Positions 55,311-64,000 of a DNA stretch of 64,000 bases are shown here, one piece after another. The notes under the pieces are model-generated. The model searched no databases. It had not been told where the DNA came from and was given only the letters and a program-made list of their open reading frames with translations. The stretch's first letter is position 1; the number at the start of each line of letters is the position of its first letter. The stretch is taken from assembly GCF_000378005.1 (NCBI RefSeq), contig NZ_KB899040.1:5163-69162 (forward strand). The letters are read 5' to 3'. The position numbers were made by a program, and so were the translations under genes. The stretch comes from Coprothermobacter platensis DSM 11748 (GTDB lineage: Bacteria > Coprothermobacterota > Coprothermobacteria > Coprothermobacterales > Coprothermobacteraceae).

Positions 55311-55901
55311 GTGAAAGAGCTGGCTTTATATATTCTCGATTTAGCGGAAAACAGCATCGCTGCGGGAGCCAAAAATATTACCATTGACGTACATGTAAAT
55401 TCCGCCAGAGATGAGTTATTCATCCGCATATCTGATGATGGCAAGGGAATGGATCCAGACTTTGTCAGAAGCGTTACAAATCCCTTCGTTACCACCAGAA
55501 CTCAACGTCGTTTGGGATTGGGTTTGCCGCTCTTTCAAGATTTGGTACGGCAGTGTGAAGGAACACTGAACATTGTTTCCGAGAAGGGAAAAGGAACTAT
55601 CATCGAAGCAAAAATGAAGCGTTCAAGCGTAGATATGGTCCCCATAGGGGACATGGGAGCCAGCATTGTTTCCATGATCATTTCCAATCCAGCATTAGAC
55701 ATTGTTTACTCTTTTGTTCTCGACGATTATTCTTTCGTGTTCGACACAAAATTGATACGCGAAACGCTTAAAGATGTAAGCATCACAGAACCTGCTGTTT
55801 TGAGCTGGATTGCTGGTTATGTAAATGAAGGAACCAAAGAGATTATCTTTGATGTAACAAAGAACATTAATAAAAACAGAGGGGGCATACAAGCATTATG
55901 A
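55311..55901 (+). CDS. GHKL-family ATP-binding protein of the hydrogenase operon
   Basis: 196 aa from GTG 55311, chosen because family members begin with KELALxILDxAxNS; GGGG lies 9 nt upstream. N-box LDLAENSIAAGA, G1 DDGKGMDPDF and G2 LGLGLPLF are intact, as in histidine kinase ATPase domains. There is no His-phosphotransfer domain, so it is not a normal sensor kinase. C-terminal half unknown. Found in many hydC-hydB intervals. Confidence 0.85.
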   Translation: MKELALYILDLAENSIAAGAKNITIDVHVNSARDELFIRISDDGKGMDPDFVRSVTNPFVTTRTQRRLGLGLPLFQDLVRQCEGTLNIVSEKGKGTIIEAKMKRSSVDMVPIGDMGASIVSMIISNPALDIVYSFVLDDYSFVFDTKLIRETLKDVSITEPAVLSWIAGYVNEGTKEIIFDVTKNINKNRGGIQAL

Positions 55902-56278
55902 GACCCGTTAAGACGTTAGAAGATCTTCAGAAAATCAGAGAAGAAGCTTCCAGAAAAGTAAATGTGAGAAGTGACAGAACGGGTATTAGGATAACGGTGG
56001 GCATGGCTACTTGCGGCATAGCGGCTGGCGCCAGACCCGTCATGATGGCCATATTAGACGAATTAGAAAAACGCAACGTTAAGGGCGTTACAGTCGTTGA
56101 GACTGGTTGCATAGGATTGTGCAAGTACGAACCCATCGTTGAGGTTTATGAGCCTGATCAAGACAAAGTTACATACATAAAAATGGACCCAGAAAAAGCC
56201 AGGCAAGTGGTCGTAGAACACGTTATCAACGGACACCCCATAAAAGAATGGACGCTTGAAAGCGCCGACATTCAGTAG
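55898..56278 (+). CDS. Thioredoxin-fold [2Fe-2S] ferredoxin
   Basis: 126 aa. Four cluster cysteines in two pairs with one odd member: MATCGIAAGARPV and TGCIGLCKYEP. The spacing between the first two Cys is altered: only one Cys is seen in the first loop, so cluster binding may be incomplete. Such ferredoxins are related to HydC and to the HydB N-terminus. Overlaps the previous gene by 4 nt. Confidence 0.85.
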   Translation: MRPVKTLEDLQKIREEASRKVNVRSDRTGIRITVGMATCGIAAGARPVMMAILDELEKRNVKGVTVVETGCIGLCKYEPIVEVYEPDQDKVTYIKMDPEKARQVVVEHVINGHPIKEWTLESADIQ

Positions 56279-56309
56279 CTAATGCTTAACTGCACGGAGG
56301 TGAAAAAGG

Positions 56310-58100
56310 ATGCTGTATAGGTCACATGTCATGGTTTGCGGTGGGACAGGCTGCACATCGTCAGGGTCTGATTCAGTCGCAGACGCATTTGTTAATGAAC
56401 TCAAGAAAAACGGTCTGGATCAAGAAGTTGCGGTTATCAGGACGGGATGTTTCGGACTCTGTGAATTGGGCCCTGTGGTTGTTGTGTACCCGGAAGGCGT
56501 TTTCTATAGTAAGATGAAACCCGAGTACGTGCCTGAAATCGTGGAAGAACATTTGCTCAAAGGCAGACCGGTTAAAAAATATCTCTTTGGTGAGACGGTT
56601 ACCGAAGAGAAAATAAAACCTTTGGAAGAAACCACATTTTATAGGAAACAAGAGCGTATTGTTTTAAGAAATTGCGGTATTATCGACCCTGAAGATATTG
56701 AAGAAGCTATTGCCATGGGTGCTTATGAGGCTTTAGGCAAAGTGCTTACCACCATGACTCCAGAACAAGTCATCCATGAGATAAAGAAATCCGGTTTAAG
56801 AGGAAGAGGCGGTGGCGGTTTTCCAACGGGGCAAAAATGGGATTTTGCCTATAGGCAGAAAGAAACGCCTAAGTACGTTGTATGCAACGCTGACGAAGGA
56901 GACCCAGGAGCCTTCATGGATAGAAGTGTCATGGAAGGTGACCCCCATGCCGTGCTTGAAGGTATGGCCATAGCTGGTTATGCCATAGGGGCCGAACATG
57001 GTGTTATATATGTGAGAGCTGAATACCCGTTGGCAGTAAAACGTCTACAGATTGCTATAAAGCAGGCTAAAGAATATGGACTGCTGGGTGAAAACATTTT
57101 TGGTACGGGATTCAATTTTGATGTGGAAATACGTTTCGGTGCTGGAGCATTTGTGTGCGGAGAAGAGACTGCTTTGTTGAATTCTGTAATGGGACGCAGA
57201 GGTGAACCTCGTCCTCGCCCACCATATCCGGCTGTCAAGGGCTTATGGGAAAAACCTACGATTATCAATAATGTCGAAACTTTAGCTAATGTCCCTGCCA
57301 TTATTAACAACGGTAGTGAGTGGTTTGCCAACATTGGCACGGAAAAATCTAAAGGAACAAAAGTTTTTGCTCTGACAGGAAAGGTTAATCGCACGGGACT
57401 CATAGAAGTTCCTATGGGCACTACCTTGAGAGAAATCATTTTTGACATCGGTGGTGGTATCCCTGATGGAAAGAAATTCAAAGCTGTTCAGATAGGTGGA
57501 CCATCAGGTGGATGCATACCTGAACAACATCTGGACACGAAAATTGACTACGATTCCCTCATCAGTTTAGGGGCCATGATGGGCTCTGGAGGTCTCGTGG
57601 TCATGGATGAAGATACATGCATGGTGAACGTAGCAAAGTTTTTCTTAGAGTTCTTGGTAGACGAATCTTGCGGGAAATGTGCGCCATGCCGCATTGGTAC
57701 AAAGAGAATGCTGGAAATTCTCGACAAGATTACTTCTGGTAAGGGCGAACCTGAAGACATCGATAGGTTGGAAGAACTGGCGACTACCATAAAAGACACA
57801 GCATTGTGCGGCTTGGGGCAAACAGCACCTAATGCTGTATTGTCTACGCTACGTTATTTCCGTGATGAGTATGATGCCCACATAAACCAGAAGAAATGTC
57901 CAGCAGGTGTATGCCAAGCGTTACTTTCTTATACCATCGTTGCCGATAAATGCCGAGGCTGCGGGCTGTGCGCACGAAATTGTCCTGTAAATGCTATCTC
58001 TGGCCAGTTGAAGCAGCCTTACACCATAGATCAAGAAGCCTGCATAAAGTGTGGCACATGCTTCGAAAAGTGCCCCTTTGACGCTGTTGTAAAAGCGTAG
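56310..58100 (+). CDS. hydB: [FeFe]-hydrogenase flavoprotein subunit HydB (NuoF-like)
   Basis: 596 aa. N-terminal [2Fe-2S] thioredoxin-like domain (CGGTGCTSSGS, TGCFGLCELGP), NuoF core with FMN/NADH site (RGRGGGGFPTGQKWDFA, CNADEGDPGAF), [4Fe-4S] motif ESCGKCAPCRIGTKRM, and a C-terminal two-cluster ferredoxin (CRGCGLCARNCP, CIKCGTCFEKCP). Complete and like the bifurcating enzymes of Thermotoga and acetogens. NADH oxidation/ferredoxin handling site. Confidence 0.97.
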   Translation: MLYRSHVMVCGGTGCTSSGSDSVADAFVNELKKNGLDQEVAVIRTGCFGLCELGPVVVVYPEGVFYSKMKPEYVPEIVEEHLLKGRPVKKYLFGETVTEEKIKPLEETTFYRKQERIVLRNCGIIDPEDIEEAIAMGAYEALGKVLTTMTPEQVIHEIKKSGLRGRGGGGFPTGQKWDFAYRQKETPKYVVCNADEGDPGAFMDRSVMEGDPHAVLEGMAIAGYAIGAEHGVIYVRAEYPLAVKRLQIAIKQAKEYGLLGENIFGTGFNFDVEIRFGAGAFVCGEETALLNSVMGRRGEPRPRPPYPAVKGLWEKPTIINNVETLANVPAIINNGSEWFANIGTEKSKGTKVFALTGKVNRTGLIEVPMGTTLREIIFDIGGGIPDGKKFKAVQIGGPSGGCIPEQHLDTKIDYDSLISLGAMMGSGGLVVMDEDTCMVNVAKFFLEFLVDESCGKCAPCRIGTKRMLEILDKITSGKGEPEDIDRLEELATTIKDTALCGLGQTAPNAVLSTLRYFRDEYDAHINQKKCPAGVCQALLSYTIVADKCRGCGLCARNCPVNAISGQLKQPYTIDQEACIKCGTCFEKCPFDAVVKA

Positions 58101-58134
58101 TGCTCACTAAGGGAAAAGGAGGATTGAAAACGAG

Positions 58135-59886
58135 ATGGACAAAGTTACCGTAACCATCGACGGTGTTACCGTAGAAGTCCCGGCTAACTACACCGTACTG
58201 CAGGCTTGCAGGGAAGCCGGCATTGATATACCGACACTTTGCTATGCTGAAGGGCTGAACGAAATTGGTTCTTGTAGGCTCTGCGTAGTAGAGATAGAAG
58301 GAGCAAAAGCGCTGGCGGCATCATGCATTTATCCTGTTGCTAACGGCATGAAAATACATACTAATACCCCAAGAGTCAGACAAGCTCGAAAAGTTAACTT
58401 GGAGCTCATACTTTCGAACCATGATAGAAGCTGTTTGACCTGTGTAAGAAACACTAACTGCGAACTTCAAAATCTGGCAAATAGGTTTGGAGTAAGTGAA
58501 ATAGAGTTCCAAGGAGAAAACATTGATTATCCTTTAGACAACGTTTCTCCAGCCATTGTAAGGAATCCCAACAAATGCGTGTTGTGCCGCCGTTGCATCT
58601 CTGAATGCCAAAACGTGCAGAACGTGTTTGCCATAGGCGCAGTGAACAGAGGCATAAAAACCCTGGTCTCTTCGCCTTTTTATCTCAGCTTAAACGATTC
58701 ACCTTGCATAAGCTGCGGGCAATGCATAACTGTATGCCCCACCGGTGCGTTATATGAAAAGGATCACATTAGCAGGGTCTACGATGCCATAGCTGACAAG
58801 AAGAAACATGTTGTGGTTCAAACAGCCCCAGCTGTAAGGGTTGCCTTGGGTGAAGAATTCGGCATGCCCGTGGGCACTATTGTGACGGGCAAAATGGCAG
58901 CAGCTCTTCGACGCTTGGGTTTCGATGTGGTATTTGATACAGATTTTGGTGCTGATTTGACCATAATGGAAGAAGGTTCTGAACTTATCGAACGGTTGAA
59001 ATATGGCGGCAAACTACCCATGATAACTTCTTGCAGCCCAGGATGGATAAACTTCTGTGAGAAATATTATCCTGATTTCTTAGAAAATCTTTCTTCTTGC
59101 AAATCTCCGCATATGATGTTGGGTGCTGTTATAAAGAGCTACTATGCGCAAAAGATGGGTTGGAATCCCGAAGATGTGTTTGTAGTTTCAGTGATGCCTT
59201 GCACGGCTAAGAAAGTAGAAATCGAACGCCCAGAAAACATGCATGATGGTTTGCAAGACGTAGACGCTGTTTTGACTACGCGGGAACTGGCACGTATGAT
59301 AAAAGAAGCCGGCATCGACTTTGTTAATCTGCCTGATGAAGATTTTGATCAGCCACTGGGTATGTCTACTGGTGCTGCTGTCATATTTGGTGCTACCGGT
59401 GGAGTCATGGAAGCTGCGCTGCGAACGGTAAGTGAACTGGTAGAAGGTAGGCCCTTGGATAAAATCAATTTCGAAGAAGTCAGAGGCTTAGAAGGTGTGC
59501 GCGAGGCTTCCGTTACATTGGATGGCATGGAACTAAAACTGGCCATCGTTAATGGAACAGGTAACGCTCGGAAACTCCTTGATAAAATAAGAAGTGGTGA
59601 AGCAGAATACCATTTCATTGAAGTGATGGGGTGCCCTGGTGGATGTATTACAGGTGGCGGACAACCCATTCATCATCCCAATGAGATGCAGGAAGTGAGG
59701 AAACTAAGAGCTTCCGCCATTTATAAAGCAGATGAGAATTTACCGCTCAGGAAGTCACACGAGAACCCTGCCATAAAACAGATTTATGCGGAGTATTTAG
59801 GACATCCTTTGAGTGAACAGTCTCATCATCTTTTACATACCCACTATGATCAACGGCCACTTTATCGCTTTACCCATAAGGTGTAA
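58135..59886 (+). CDS. hydA: [FeFe]-hydrogenase catalytic subunit HydA
   Basis: 583 aa. N-terminal [2Fe-2S] (C36, C47, C50, C64), HX3CX2CX5C cluster (H96, C100, C103, C109), two [4Fe-4S] (C148/151/154/158; C191/194/197/201) and the H-cluster domain: TSCSPGW at 298-304, VMPCTAKK (C356), and EVMGCPGGCITGGGQP (C500, C504). A short C-terminal small-subunit segment ends at YRFTHKV. The L1 motif has Ser where most have CC. Matured by HydEFG. Makes H2 from NADH plus reduced ferredoxin in partnership with HydBC. Confidence 0.97.
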   Translation: MDKVTVTIDGVTVEVPANYTVLQACREAGIDIPTLCYAEGLNEIGSCRLCVVEIEGAKALAASCIYPVANGMKIHTNTPRVRQARKVNLELILSNHDRSCLTCVRNTNCELQNLANRFGVSEIEFQGENIDYPLDNVSPAIVRNPNKCVLCRRCISECQNVQNVFAIGAVNRGIKTLVSSPFYLSLNDSPCISCGQCITVCPTGALYEKDHISRVYDAIADKKKHVVVQTAPAVRVALGEEFGMPVGTIVTGKMAAALRRLGFDVVFDTDFGADLTIMEEGSELIERLKYGGKLPMITSCSPGWINFCEKYYPDFLENLSSCKSPHMMLGAVIKSYYAQKMGWNPEDVFVVSVMPCTAKKVEIERPENMHDGLQDVDAVLTTRELARMIKEAGIDFVNLPDEDFDQPLGMSTGAAVIFGATGGVMEAALRTVSELVEGRPLDKINFEEVRGLEGVREASVTLDGMELKLAIVNGTGNARKLLDKIRSGEAEYHFIEVMGCPGGCITGGGQPIHHPNEMQEVRKLRASAIYKADENLPLRKSHENPAIKQIYAEYLGHPLSEQSHHLLHTHYDQRPLYRFTHKV

Positions 59887-59911
59887 ATGTAAATAGTTCT
59901 GTTTTCAAAAG

Positions 59912-59950
59912 AAAAGGGCGCATAAAAAGGCGCCCTTTTCTTTTTATTCT
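59912..59950 (+). terminator. Intrinsic terminator of the HydABC operon
   Basis: AAAAGGGCGC (59912-59921), 8-nt loop, GCGCCCTTTT (59930-59939), then CTTTTTATTC. Confidence 0.92.
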
Positions 59951-59994
59951 CATGTTTGCGTTAGAATTTATCCATCAGGAGGTGGGCGCGGCGT

Positions 59995-61257
59995 ATGTGT
60001 GACACCTTTTATGTAAAATCGTCTAAGAACTCTGGCGGGACAGCGTTTTTCGCTAAAAACAGTGACCGAGATCCTAATGAACCGCAATGCATGGTTTACA
60101 TTCCTGCGGGCTCTTTAAGTAAGCCGGGCACGTATGTCACACTTCCACCTTATACCGTGAAAAACAACGTGTGGCTCTCCAAACCGAGCTGGATATGGGG
60201 CGCTGAGATGGGTGTGAATAGTAAAGAAGTTTGTATTGGCAATGAAGCCACTTTTAATAAGGTCAGCGCTCAAAAAACAGGTGTGCTTGGCATGGATCAC
60301 CTTAGAATAGCGCTGGAACAAGCCTCTTCAGCGCGAGAAGCATTGGAGATTATTATCCAGAATACGCTTCACTATGGTCAAGGCGGCAATGGCGGCTTCG
60401 AACACCCTCTCTATTACGCTAATAGTTATCTGATAGCTGACCGCAACGAAGGTTATGTTTTAGATACGGTTGGTAAGTACTACGCATTTAAGAGACTTGA
60501 TAGTAGTTACAATGTAAGTAACAAACTCTCCATAGATGCGGATTTTACAGAGATTTCTCCTGAATTGAAAGGAAAGGTAGACAATTTTCAGAAACACTTT
60601 ATTAACCCATTAGTAACGCACTTTTCGGGCGCTTATAACCGCGAAAAGCACGGCCGTATCCTTTTAAAGGACTTGGTTCCCAACATCGTAAACGTTATGG
60701 CAGTGCTACAAAACAGAACAATGGGGAAAGTATCTTCTATGTCAAATATCAACCTCATAGCAGGAGGTTTGATCAGCTCTCAAACAACGGCTTCGCTTGT
60801 TTATGATTATGAGAGAAAAGTCATTTGGTGTACAGAAGGCCCTGATCCGGAAATTCAACTGTTCAAACCGCTCACTTTTAACGTAACGTGCGGTGAGGAA
60901 GAAGATAAACAGCTTCAAAAAGGTATAAGCAGATGGAAACATAACAATTTACTGTTCCGTACTGCGCTTAGCGACTATATGGCTAATATTACTAAACTTT
61001 ATCCTCTGATCGTAGAAAATCAAAAGATGCTCCTCAAACTCAGTGTGGAAAAGCGAGAATCAAAAGAGCTTTTTGAAGAAGCTTACAGGATAAACCACAC
61101 CTATATAGAGGAAGCTCTTCGCGTGATAAAGAAGGGCCCTATCAGGGGTAGCTTACAATTCAGGCGTTATTGGAACGGTGAAAACAAGCGACTAATAGTT
61201 TCTGAAACAGATACTGCCCTAAAAGAACAACTGCTGACGTATCTCGCACAATCATGA
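59995..61257 (+). CDS. C69-family dipeptidase (Ntn hydrolase)
   Basis: 420 aa. Begins MCDTFYVKSSKNSGGTAF with the nucleophile Cys2 exposed when Met is removed; the next conserved motif is FFAKNSDRDPNEPQ. No signal peptide, so it acts in the cytoplasm on dipeptides. It fits a peptide-fermenting lifestyle. GGAGGTGG lies upstream. Confidence 0.9.
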   Translation: MCDTFYVKSSKNSGGTAFFAKNSDRDPNEPQCMVYIPAGSLSKPGTYVTLPPYTVKNNVWLSKPSWIWGAEMGVNSKEVCIGNEATFNKVSAQKTGVLGMDHLRIALEQASSAREALEIIIQNTLHYGQGGNGGFEHPLYYANSYLIADRNEGYVLDTVGKYYAFKRLDSSYNVSNKLSIDADFTEISPELKGKVDNFQKHFINPLVTHFSGAYNREKHGRILLKDLVPNIVNVMAVLQNRTMGKVSSMSNINLIAGGLISSQTTASLVYDYERKVIWCTEGPDPEIQLFKPLTFNVTCGEEEDKQLQKGISRWKHNNLLFRTALSDYMANITKLYPLIVENQKMLLKLSVEKRESKELFEEAYRINHTYIEEALRVIKKGPIRGSLQFRRYWNGENKRLIVSETDTALKEQLLTYLAQS

Positions 61258-61310
61258 TCTCGTGTTGCAATATGTATTGCTTGCAGGTATCATTTTACTA
61301 AGGTATTCTC

Positions 61311-62561
61311 ATGATGGACAGCAAATCTGATAGACAGCACCATCCTCGGCTTAGCGCTCTGGACATACTGAAATATATTGGCCCGGGTTTTTTAGTTACT
61401 GTGGGTTTTATCGATCCGGGTAACTGGGCTTCTAACATAGCCGCTGGCTCAACTTACGGCTATTCCTTGCTGTGGATGGTAACACTTTCAACATTTATGC
61501 TCATCGTACTCCAACACAATGCAGCTCACTTAGGCATTGTGACGGGGCAATGCCTTTCAGAGGCAGCCACGGCTTATATGAATCCTTTACTCAAGAATAT
61601 TATCTTGCTTTCTGCCGTAGCCGCGTCCATTTCTACTGCTATGGCTGAAATACTTGGTGGCGCCATCGCTTTAAACATGCTCTTCCACATTCCGCTAAAG
61701 ATAAGCGCATTGCTGATTCTGGTAGTAGTGGTTTTCTTGGTTTTAACGAATTCTTACAAGCGCATTGAACGTATCATCATAGGTTTTGTTTCACTCATCG
61801 GCCTTTCTTTCATTTTTGAAATTGCTTTAGTGCATATTAACTGGCCTATAGCTGCTATTAGTTGGTTCAAGCCATCATTTCCTTCTAATGCTATGCCTAT
61901 CATAATGAGTGTGCTTGGCGCCGTTGTCATGCCTCATAATCTGTTCTTACATTCTGAAATCATTCAAAGCCGTCAATGGAATTTAGAAGATGATGAAGTT
62001 ATAAAAAAGCAGCTGAACTATGAGTTTCTGGATACGTTGTTTTCCATGAGCGTTGGTTGGGCCATAAACAGCGCCATGATTCTCTTAGCTGCCGCTACAT
62101 TCTACATGAACGGTCAAGTAGTAACCGATCTGTCGCAAGCTCAGACAATGCTTAAGCCACTTTTGGGCAACGCAGCTTCAGTTGTTTTCGCACTAGCGTT
62201 ACTGTTTGCAGGTCTATCCTCGAGCGTTACAGCCGGGATGGCAAGTGGAAGCATATTCGCTGGCATCTTCGCAGAACCTTATGATGTAGCTGATAGCCAT
62301 AGCCGAATGGGGGTTCTAATAGCTTTAATACCCGCTACCGTAATCATATTGTTTATAACGTCTCCATTCCAAGGGCTTATCTATTCTCAAATGCTGCTGA
62401 GCATCCAACTTCCTATTACCATCTTTACACTGATTTACCTAACGTCATCTAAGAAGGTCATGGGCAAATACGCCAACTCACCGAGAGAAAAGGCTTTGCT
62501 GTGGGCAATAGGCCTTACGGTAACGGTGTTAGATGTAGCACTTTTTATAACGTCATTGTAA
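61311..62561 (+). CDS. Nramp-family divalent metal transporter
   Basis: 416 aa, eleven helices. Metal site: DPGNW in TM1 and VVMPHNLFLHS in TM6. Imports Mn2+ or Fe2+ with H+. The start could be either of two adjacent ATGs; AAGGTATT is a weak site. It could feed iron or manganese to the Fe-S-rich metabolism nearby. Confidence 0.93.
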   Translation: MMDSKSDRQHHPRLSALDILKYIGPGFLVTVGFIDPGNWASNIAAGSTYGYSLLWMVTLSTFMLIVLQHNAAHLGIVTGQCLSEAATAYMNPLLKNIILLSAVAASISTAMAEILGGAIALNMLFHIPLKISALLILVVVVFLVLTNSYKRIERIIIGFVSLIGLSFIFEIALVHINWPIAAISWFKPSFPSNAMPIIMSVLGAVVMPHNLFLHSEIIQSRQWNLEDDEVIKKQLNYEFLDTLFSMSVGWAINSAMILLAAATFYMNGQVVTDLSQAQTMLKPLLGNAASVVFALALLFAGLSSSVTAGMASGSIFAGIFAEPYDVADSHSRMGVLIALIPATVIILFITSPFQGLIYSQMLLSIQLPITIFTLIYLTSSKKVMGKYANSPREKALLWAIGLTVTVLDVALFITSL

Positions 62562-62684
62562 GTTAAAAAATACCTCCGGAAAAAGTGCACTCCTCAACTT
62601 TTTCTTGTGTACAATGGGTTTAAAGAACGAAATTCATATCGTATGTGCTGCTTTTTTGCTCATGCGGTCAGAGGAGGTGTTGCC

Positions 62685-64000
62685 ATGCGTAGCAAGCGTT
62701 TTTTTAAGCTTGTTAACGTGTTACTTGTGTTCGGTTTATTGGTTTCCATGACTTTGCCACCGGCAGCTTTTGGTAAGAGCGGCGGTAACAAAGAAGTGGC
62801 TATCTACGTTGGTGGACAAAAGGTTGCATTAGACAGCCCACCGCTAAACAAAGCTGGCCGTATTTATGTTCCTATCCGTTACGTTGCAGAATATCTTGGA
62901 GCCCAAGTTGATTGGGATGAGGCAAACCAGATTGTTAACATTAAAAACGGATCTGCATTAATTAGCTTAAAGATTGGGTTTAACTATGCTGGCGTAAATG
63001 GTCAAGCTCAACAACTGGATGTACCGCCATTTATTTACAACAATCGAACATATGTTCCACTCCGTTTCGTCAGTGAAGGTTTGGGTAAGCAGGTGCAGTG
63101 GGATGGAAATAATAACTCAGTCTACATCATAAGCGGTGTGCAAACATCTACCGTCATTATGCAAGTCAGTACGGGAACAGCTACAGTCAACGTGGTCAAG
63201 GTGTCTCTTAACGATCCCTCTATAAAATTGCAGATCGTCAATGGTCAAGATCAAATAGGCTTACTGGAACCTTTCGACAGCATGGTAAAGCGAATGAATC
63301 CTTTGGCAGCCATTAATGCTACGTTTTTCCAGGTATCGGACATAACTTTGCCTATGGAACCCGCTGCTGATTTAGTAATAAACGGTAGAATCGAACATTT
63401 GGGCACTCCGGAGAAATATGCCACGACCTTTGCTTTTACTGAAGACAATAAAGTTGATATTGCAAACGTAAAAATGTCTTTGCATGGAGAATACACGTAC
63501 ATTCCTAACCCTGAGTTGGAACGCCTTTACACACAGGGTTGGTACATCGGTACCATAAACAGAGCCCTATGGGGTGTCAACTCCATAAGAGTATTCACTC
63601 CTCTGAGAGGAGCTACAACACGCCTTGGCGTAGATGGCATTAATGTTGTTGTTCAAAATGGTGTTGTGACGCAGCAACTTACAGGAACAAACGTTCCTAT
63701 CCCTCCCGATGGTTACATTATTCATCTAGGCGGTACGGAAGTAAAATACCAGGACCGTTTTGTCGTTGGCACGAAGCTGTATTACAGAGATATCTATGAT
63801 GTACAGAACAGCTCTCAACCCGACATCTGGAAACAAGGAACCATATGGGGTGCCTTAAGTGCAGGTCCACGTCTTTTAACTAACGGCCAAATAACGCTTA
63901 ACCCTGCTGCTGAACTGTTAGATATTCCTAAAATCACAGGTCAGCCTTTGCCCAGAAGCGGATTAGGTATTACCCAGGATAATGAACTCTTACTGGTCAC
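62685..64000 (+). CDS. Exported copper-amine-oxidase-N / phosphodiester-glycosidase protein, C-terminus cut off
   Basis: At least 438 codons, open to the right edge of the window. Strong GAGGAGGTG site 6 nt before the ATG. Signal peptide RSKRFFKLVNVLLVFGLLVS. Two copies of the Copper-amine-oxidase-N-like unit (GRIYVPIRYVAEYLGAQVDW, RTYVPLRFVSEGLGKQVQW). From about residue 165 the pattern KLQIVNGQ, NPLAAINATFF, TRLGVDGI and GPRLLTNGQI indicates a NAGPA/phosphodiester-glycosidase domain, which acts on cell-wall or surface sugar phosphodiesters. Its catalytic end is missing from the window. Confidence 0.88.
   Translation, partial: MRSKRFFKLVNVLLVFGLLVSMTLPPAAFGKSGGNKEVAIYVGGQKVALDSPPLNKAGRIYVPIRYVAEYLGAQVDWDEANQIVNIKNGSALISLKIGFNYAGVNGQAQQLDVPPFIYNNRTYVPLRFVSEGLGKQVQWDGNNNSVYIISGVQTSTVIMQVSTGTATVNVVKVSLNDPSIKLQIVNGQDQIGLLEPFDSMVKRMNPLAAINATFFQVSDITLPMEPAADLVINGRIEHLGTPEKYATTFAFTEDNKVDIANVKMSLHGEYTYIPNPELERLYTQGWYIGTINRALWGVNSIRVFTPLRGATTRLGVDGINVVVQNGVVTQQLTGTNVPIPPDGYIIHLGGTEVKYQDRFVVGTKLYYRDIYDVQNSSQPDIWKQGTIWGALSAGPRLLTNGQITLNPAAELLDIPKITGQPLPRSGLGITQDNELLLV

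Overview
The window looks like a gene-dense chromosome segment from a fermentative, amino-acid-using, H2-producing anaerobe. GC content is moderate by eye, genes overlap or abut, and internal operon genes carry strong GGAGG-type ribosome binding sites. The combination of S-layer-homology proteins, an Ech-type membrane [NiFe]-hydrogenase, a multisubunit NADH/ferredoxin-type [FeFe]-hydrogenase with its HydEFG maturases, glutamate dehydrogenase, threonine aldolase, a C69 dipeptidase and an FprA flavodiiron protein would suit a Coprothermobacter-like or thermophilic clostridial organism. That placement is inference; no search was run. I saw no rRNA, tRNA, insertion sequence or CRISPR array.

Layout. 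1-10.9 kb is one minus-strand run: a structured leader, a TM1266-like regulator, hydG, a small Cys-rich ORF, hydE, hydF, a B12-radical SAM pair, ligA, a beta-propeller/SLH protein and the start of another SLH protein. 10.9-18.2 kb holds a tungsten-maturase-like radical SAM protein with ahcY, a peroxiredoxin, a giant MalT-like ATPase/TPR protein ending in GGDEF, and mnmE. 18-36 kb is housekeeping and transport: a beta-CASP nuclease, a secreted nuclease lipoprotein, MMPL and MATE exporters, a ChrA pair, a CcdA-like protein, a DMT exporter, gdhA, a threonine aldolase, a FemAB-like protein, a phosphoesterase and an MFS protein. 36-42.9 kb has mgsA, an FprA flavoprotein, a phosphohexomutase, a two-repeat secreted protein and a SmtB-type repressor with a metal-exporting P-type ATPase.

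42.9-49.1 kb is a complete echABCDEF-hypA-hypB operon on the minus strand. 49.4-59.9 kb is plus-strand: a membrane phosphatase, then two back-to-back hydrogenase operons. The first (50.9-54.6 kb) encodes an ECF-S-like membrane protein, two DRTGG-like proteins, a SpoIIAB-like ATPase, a sensory-type [FeFe]-hydrogenase homologue and a PHP phosphoesterase. The second (54.8-59.9 kb) encodes HydC, a GHKL ATPase, a thioredoxin-fold ferredoxin, HydB and HydA. The window ends with a C69 dipeptidase, an Nramp transporter and a truncated copper-amine-oxidase-N/phosphodiester-glycosidase protein.

How it fits together. Amino-acid fermentation (GdhA, dipeptidase, threonine aldolase) yields NADH and reduced ferredoxin. 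HydABC can dispose of both as H2, and Ech can oxidise ferredoxin while pumping ions. HydEFG matures the [FeFe] enzymes and HypAB supplies nickel for Ech. The sensory-type hydrogenase with its ATPase/DRTGG/PHP neighbours is the best candidate for an incompletely described H2/redox signalling system. The structured leader plus promoter inverted repeat before hydGEF is the best candidate for an undescribed regulatory element. Single genes here often appear leaderless, with a -10 box 6-9 nt before the start codon.
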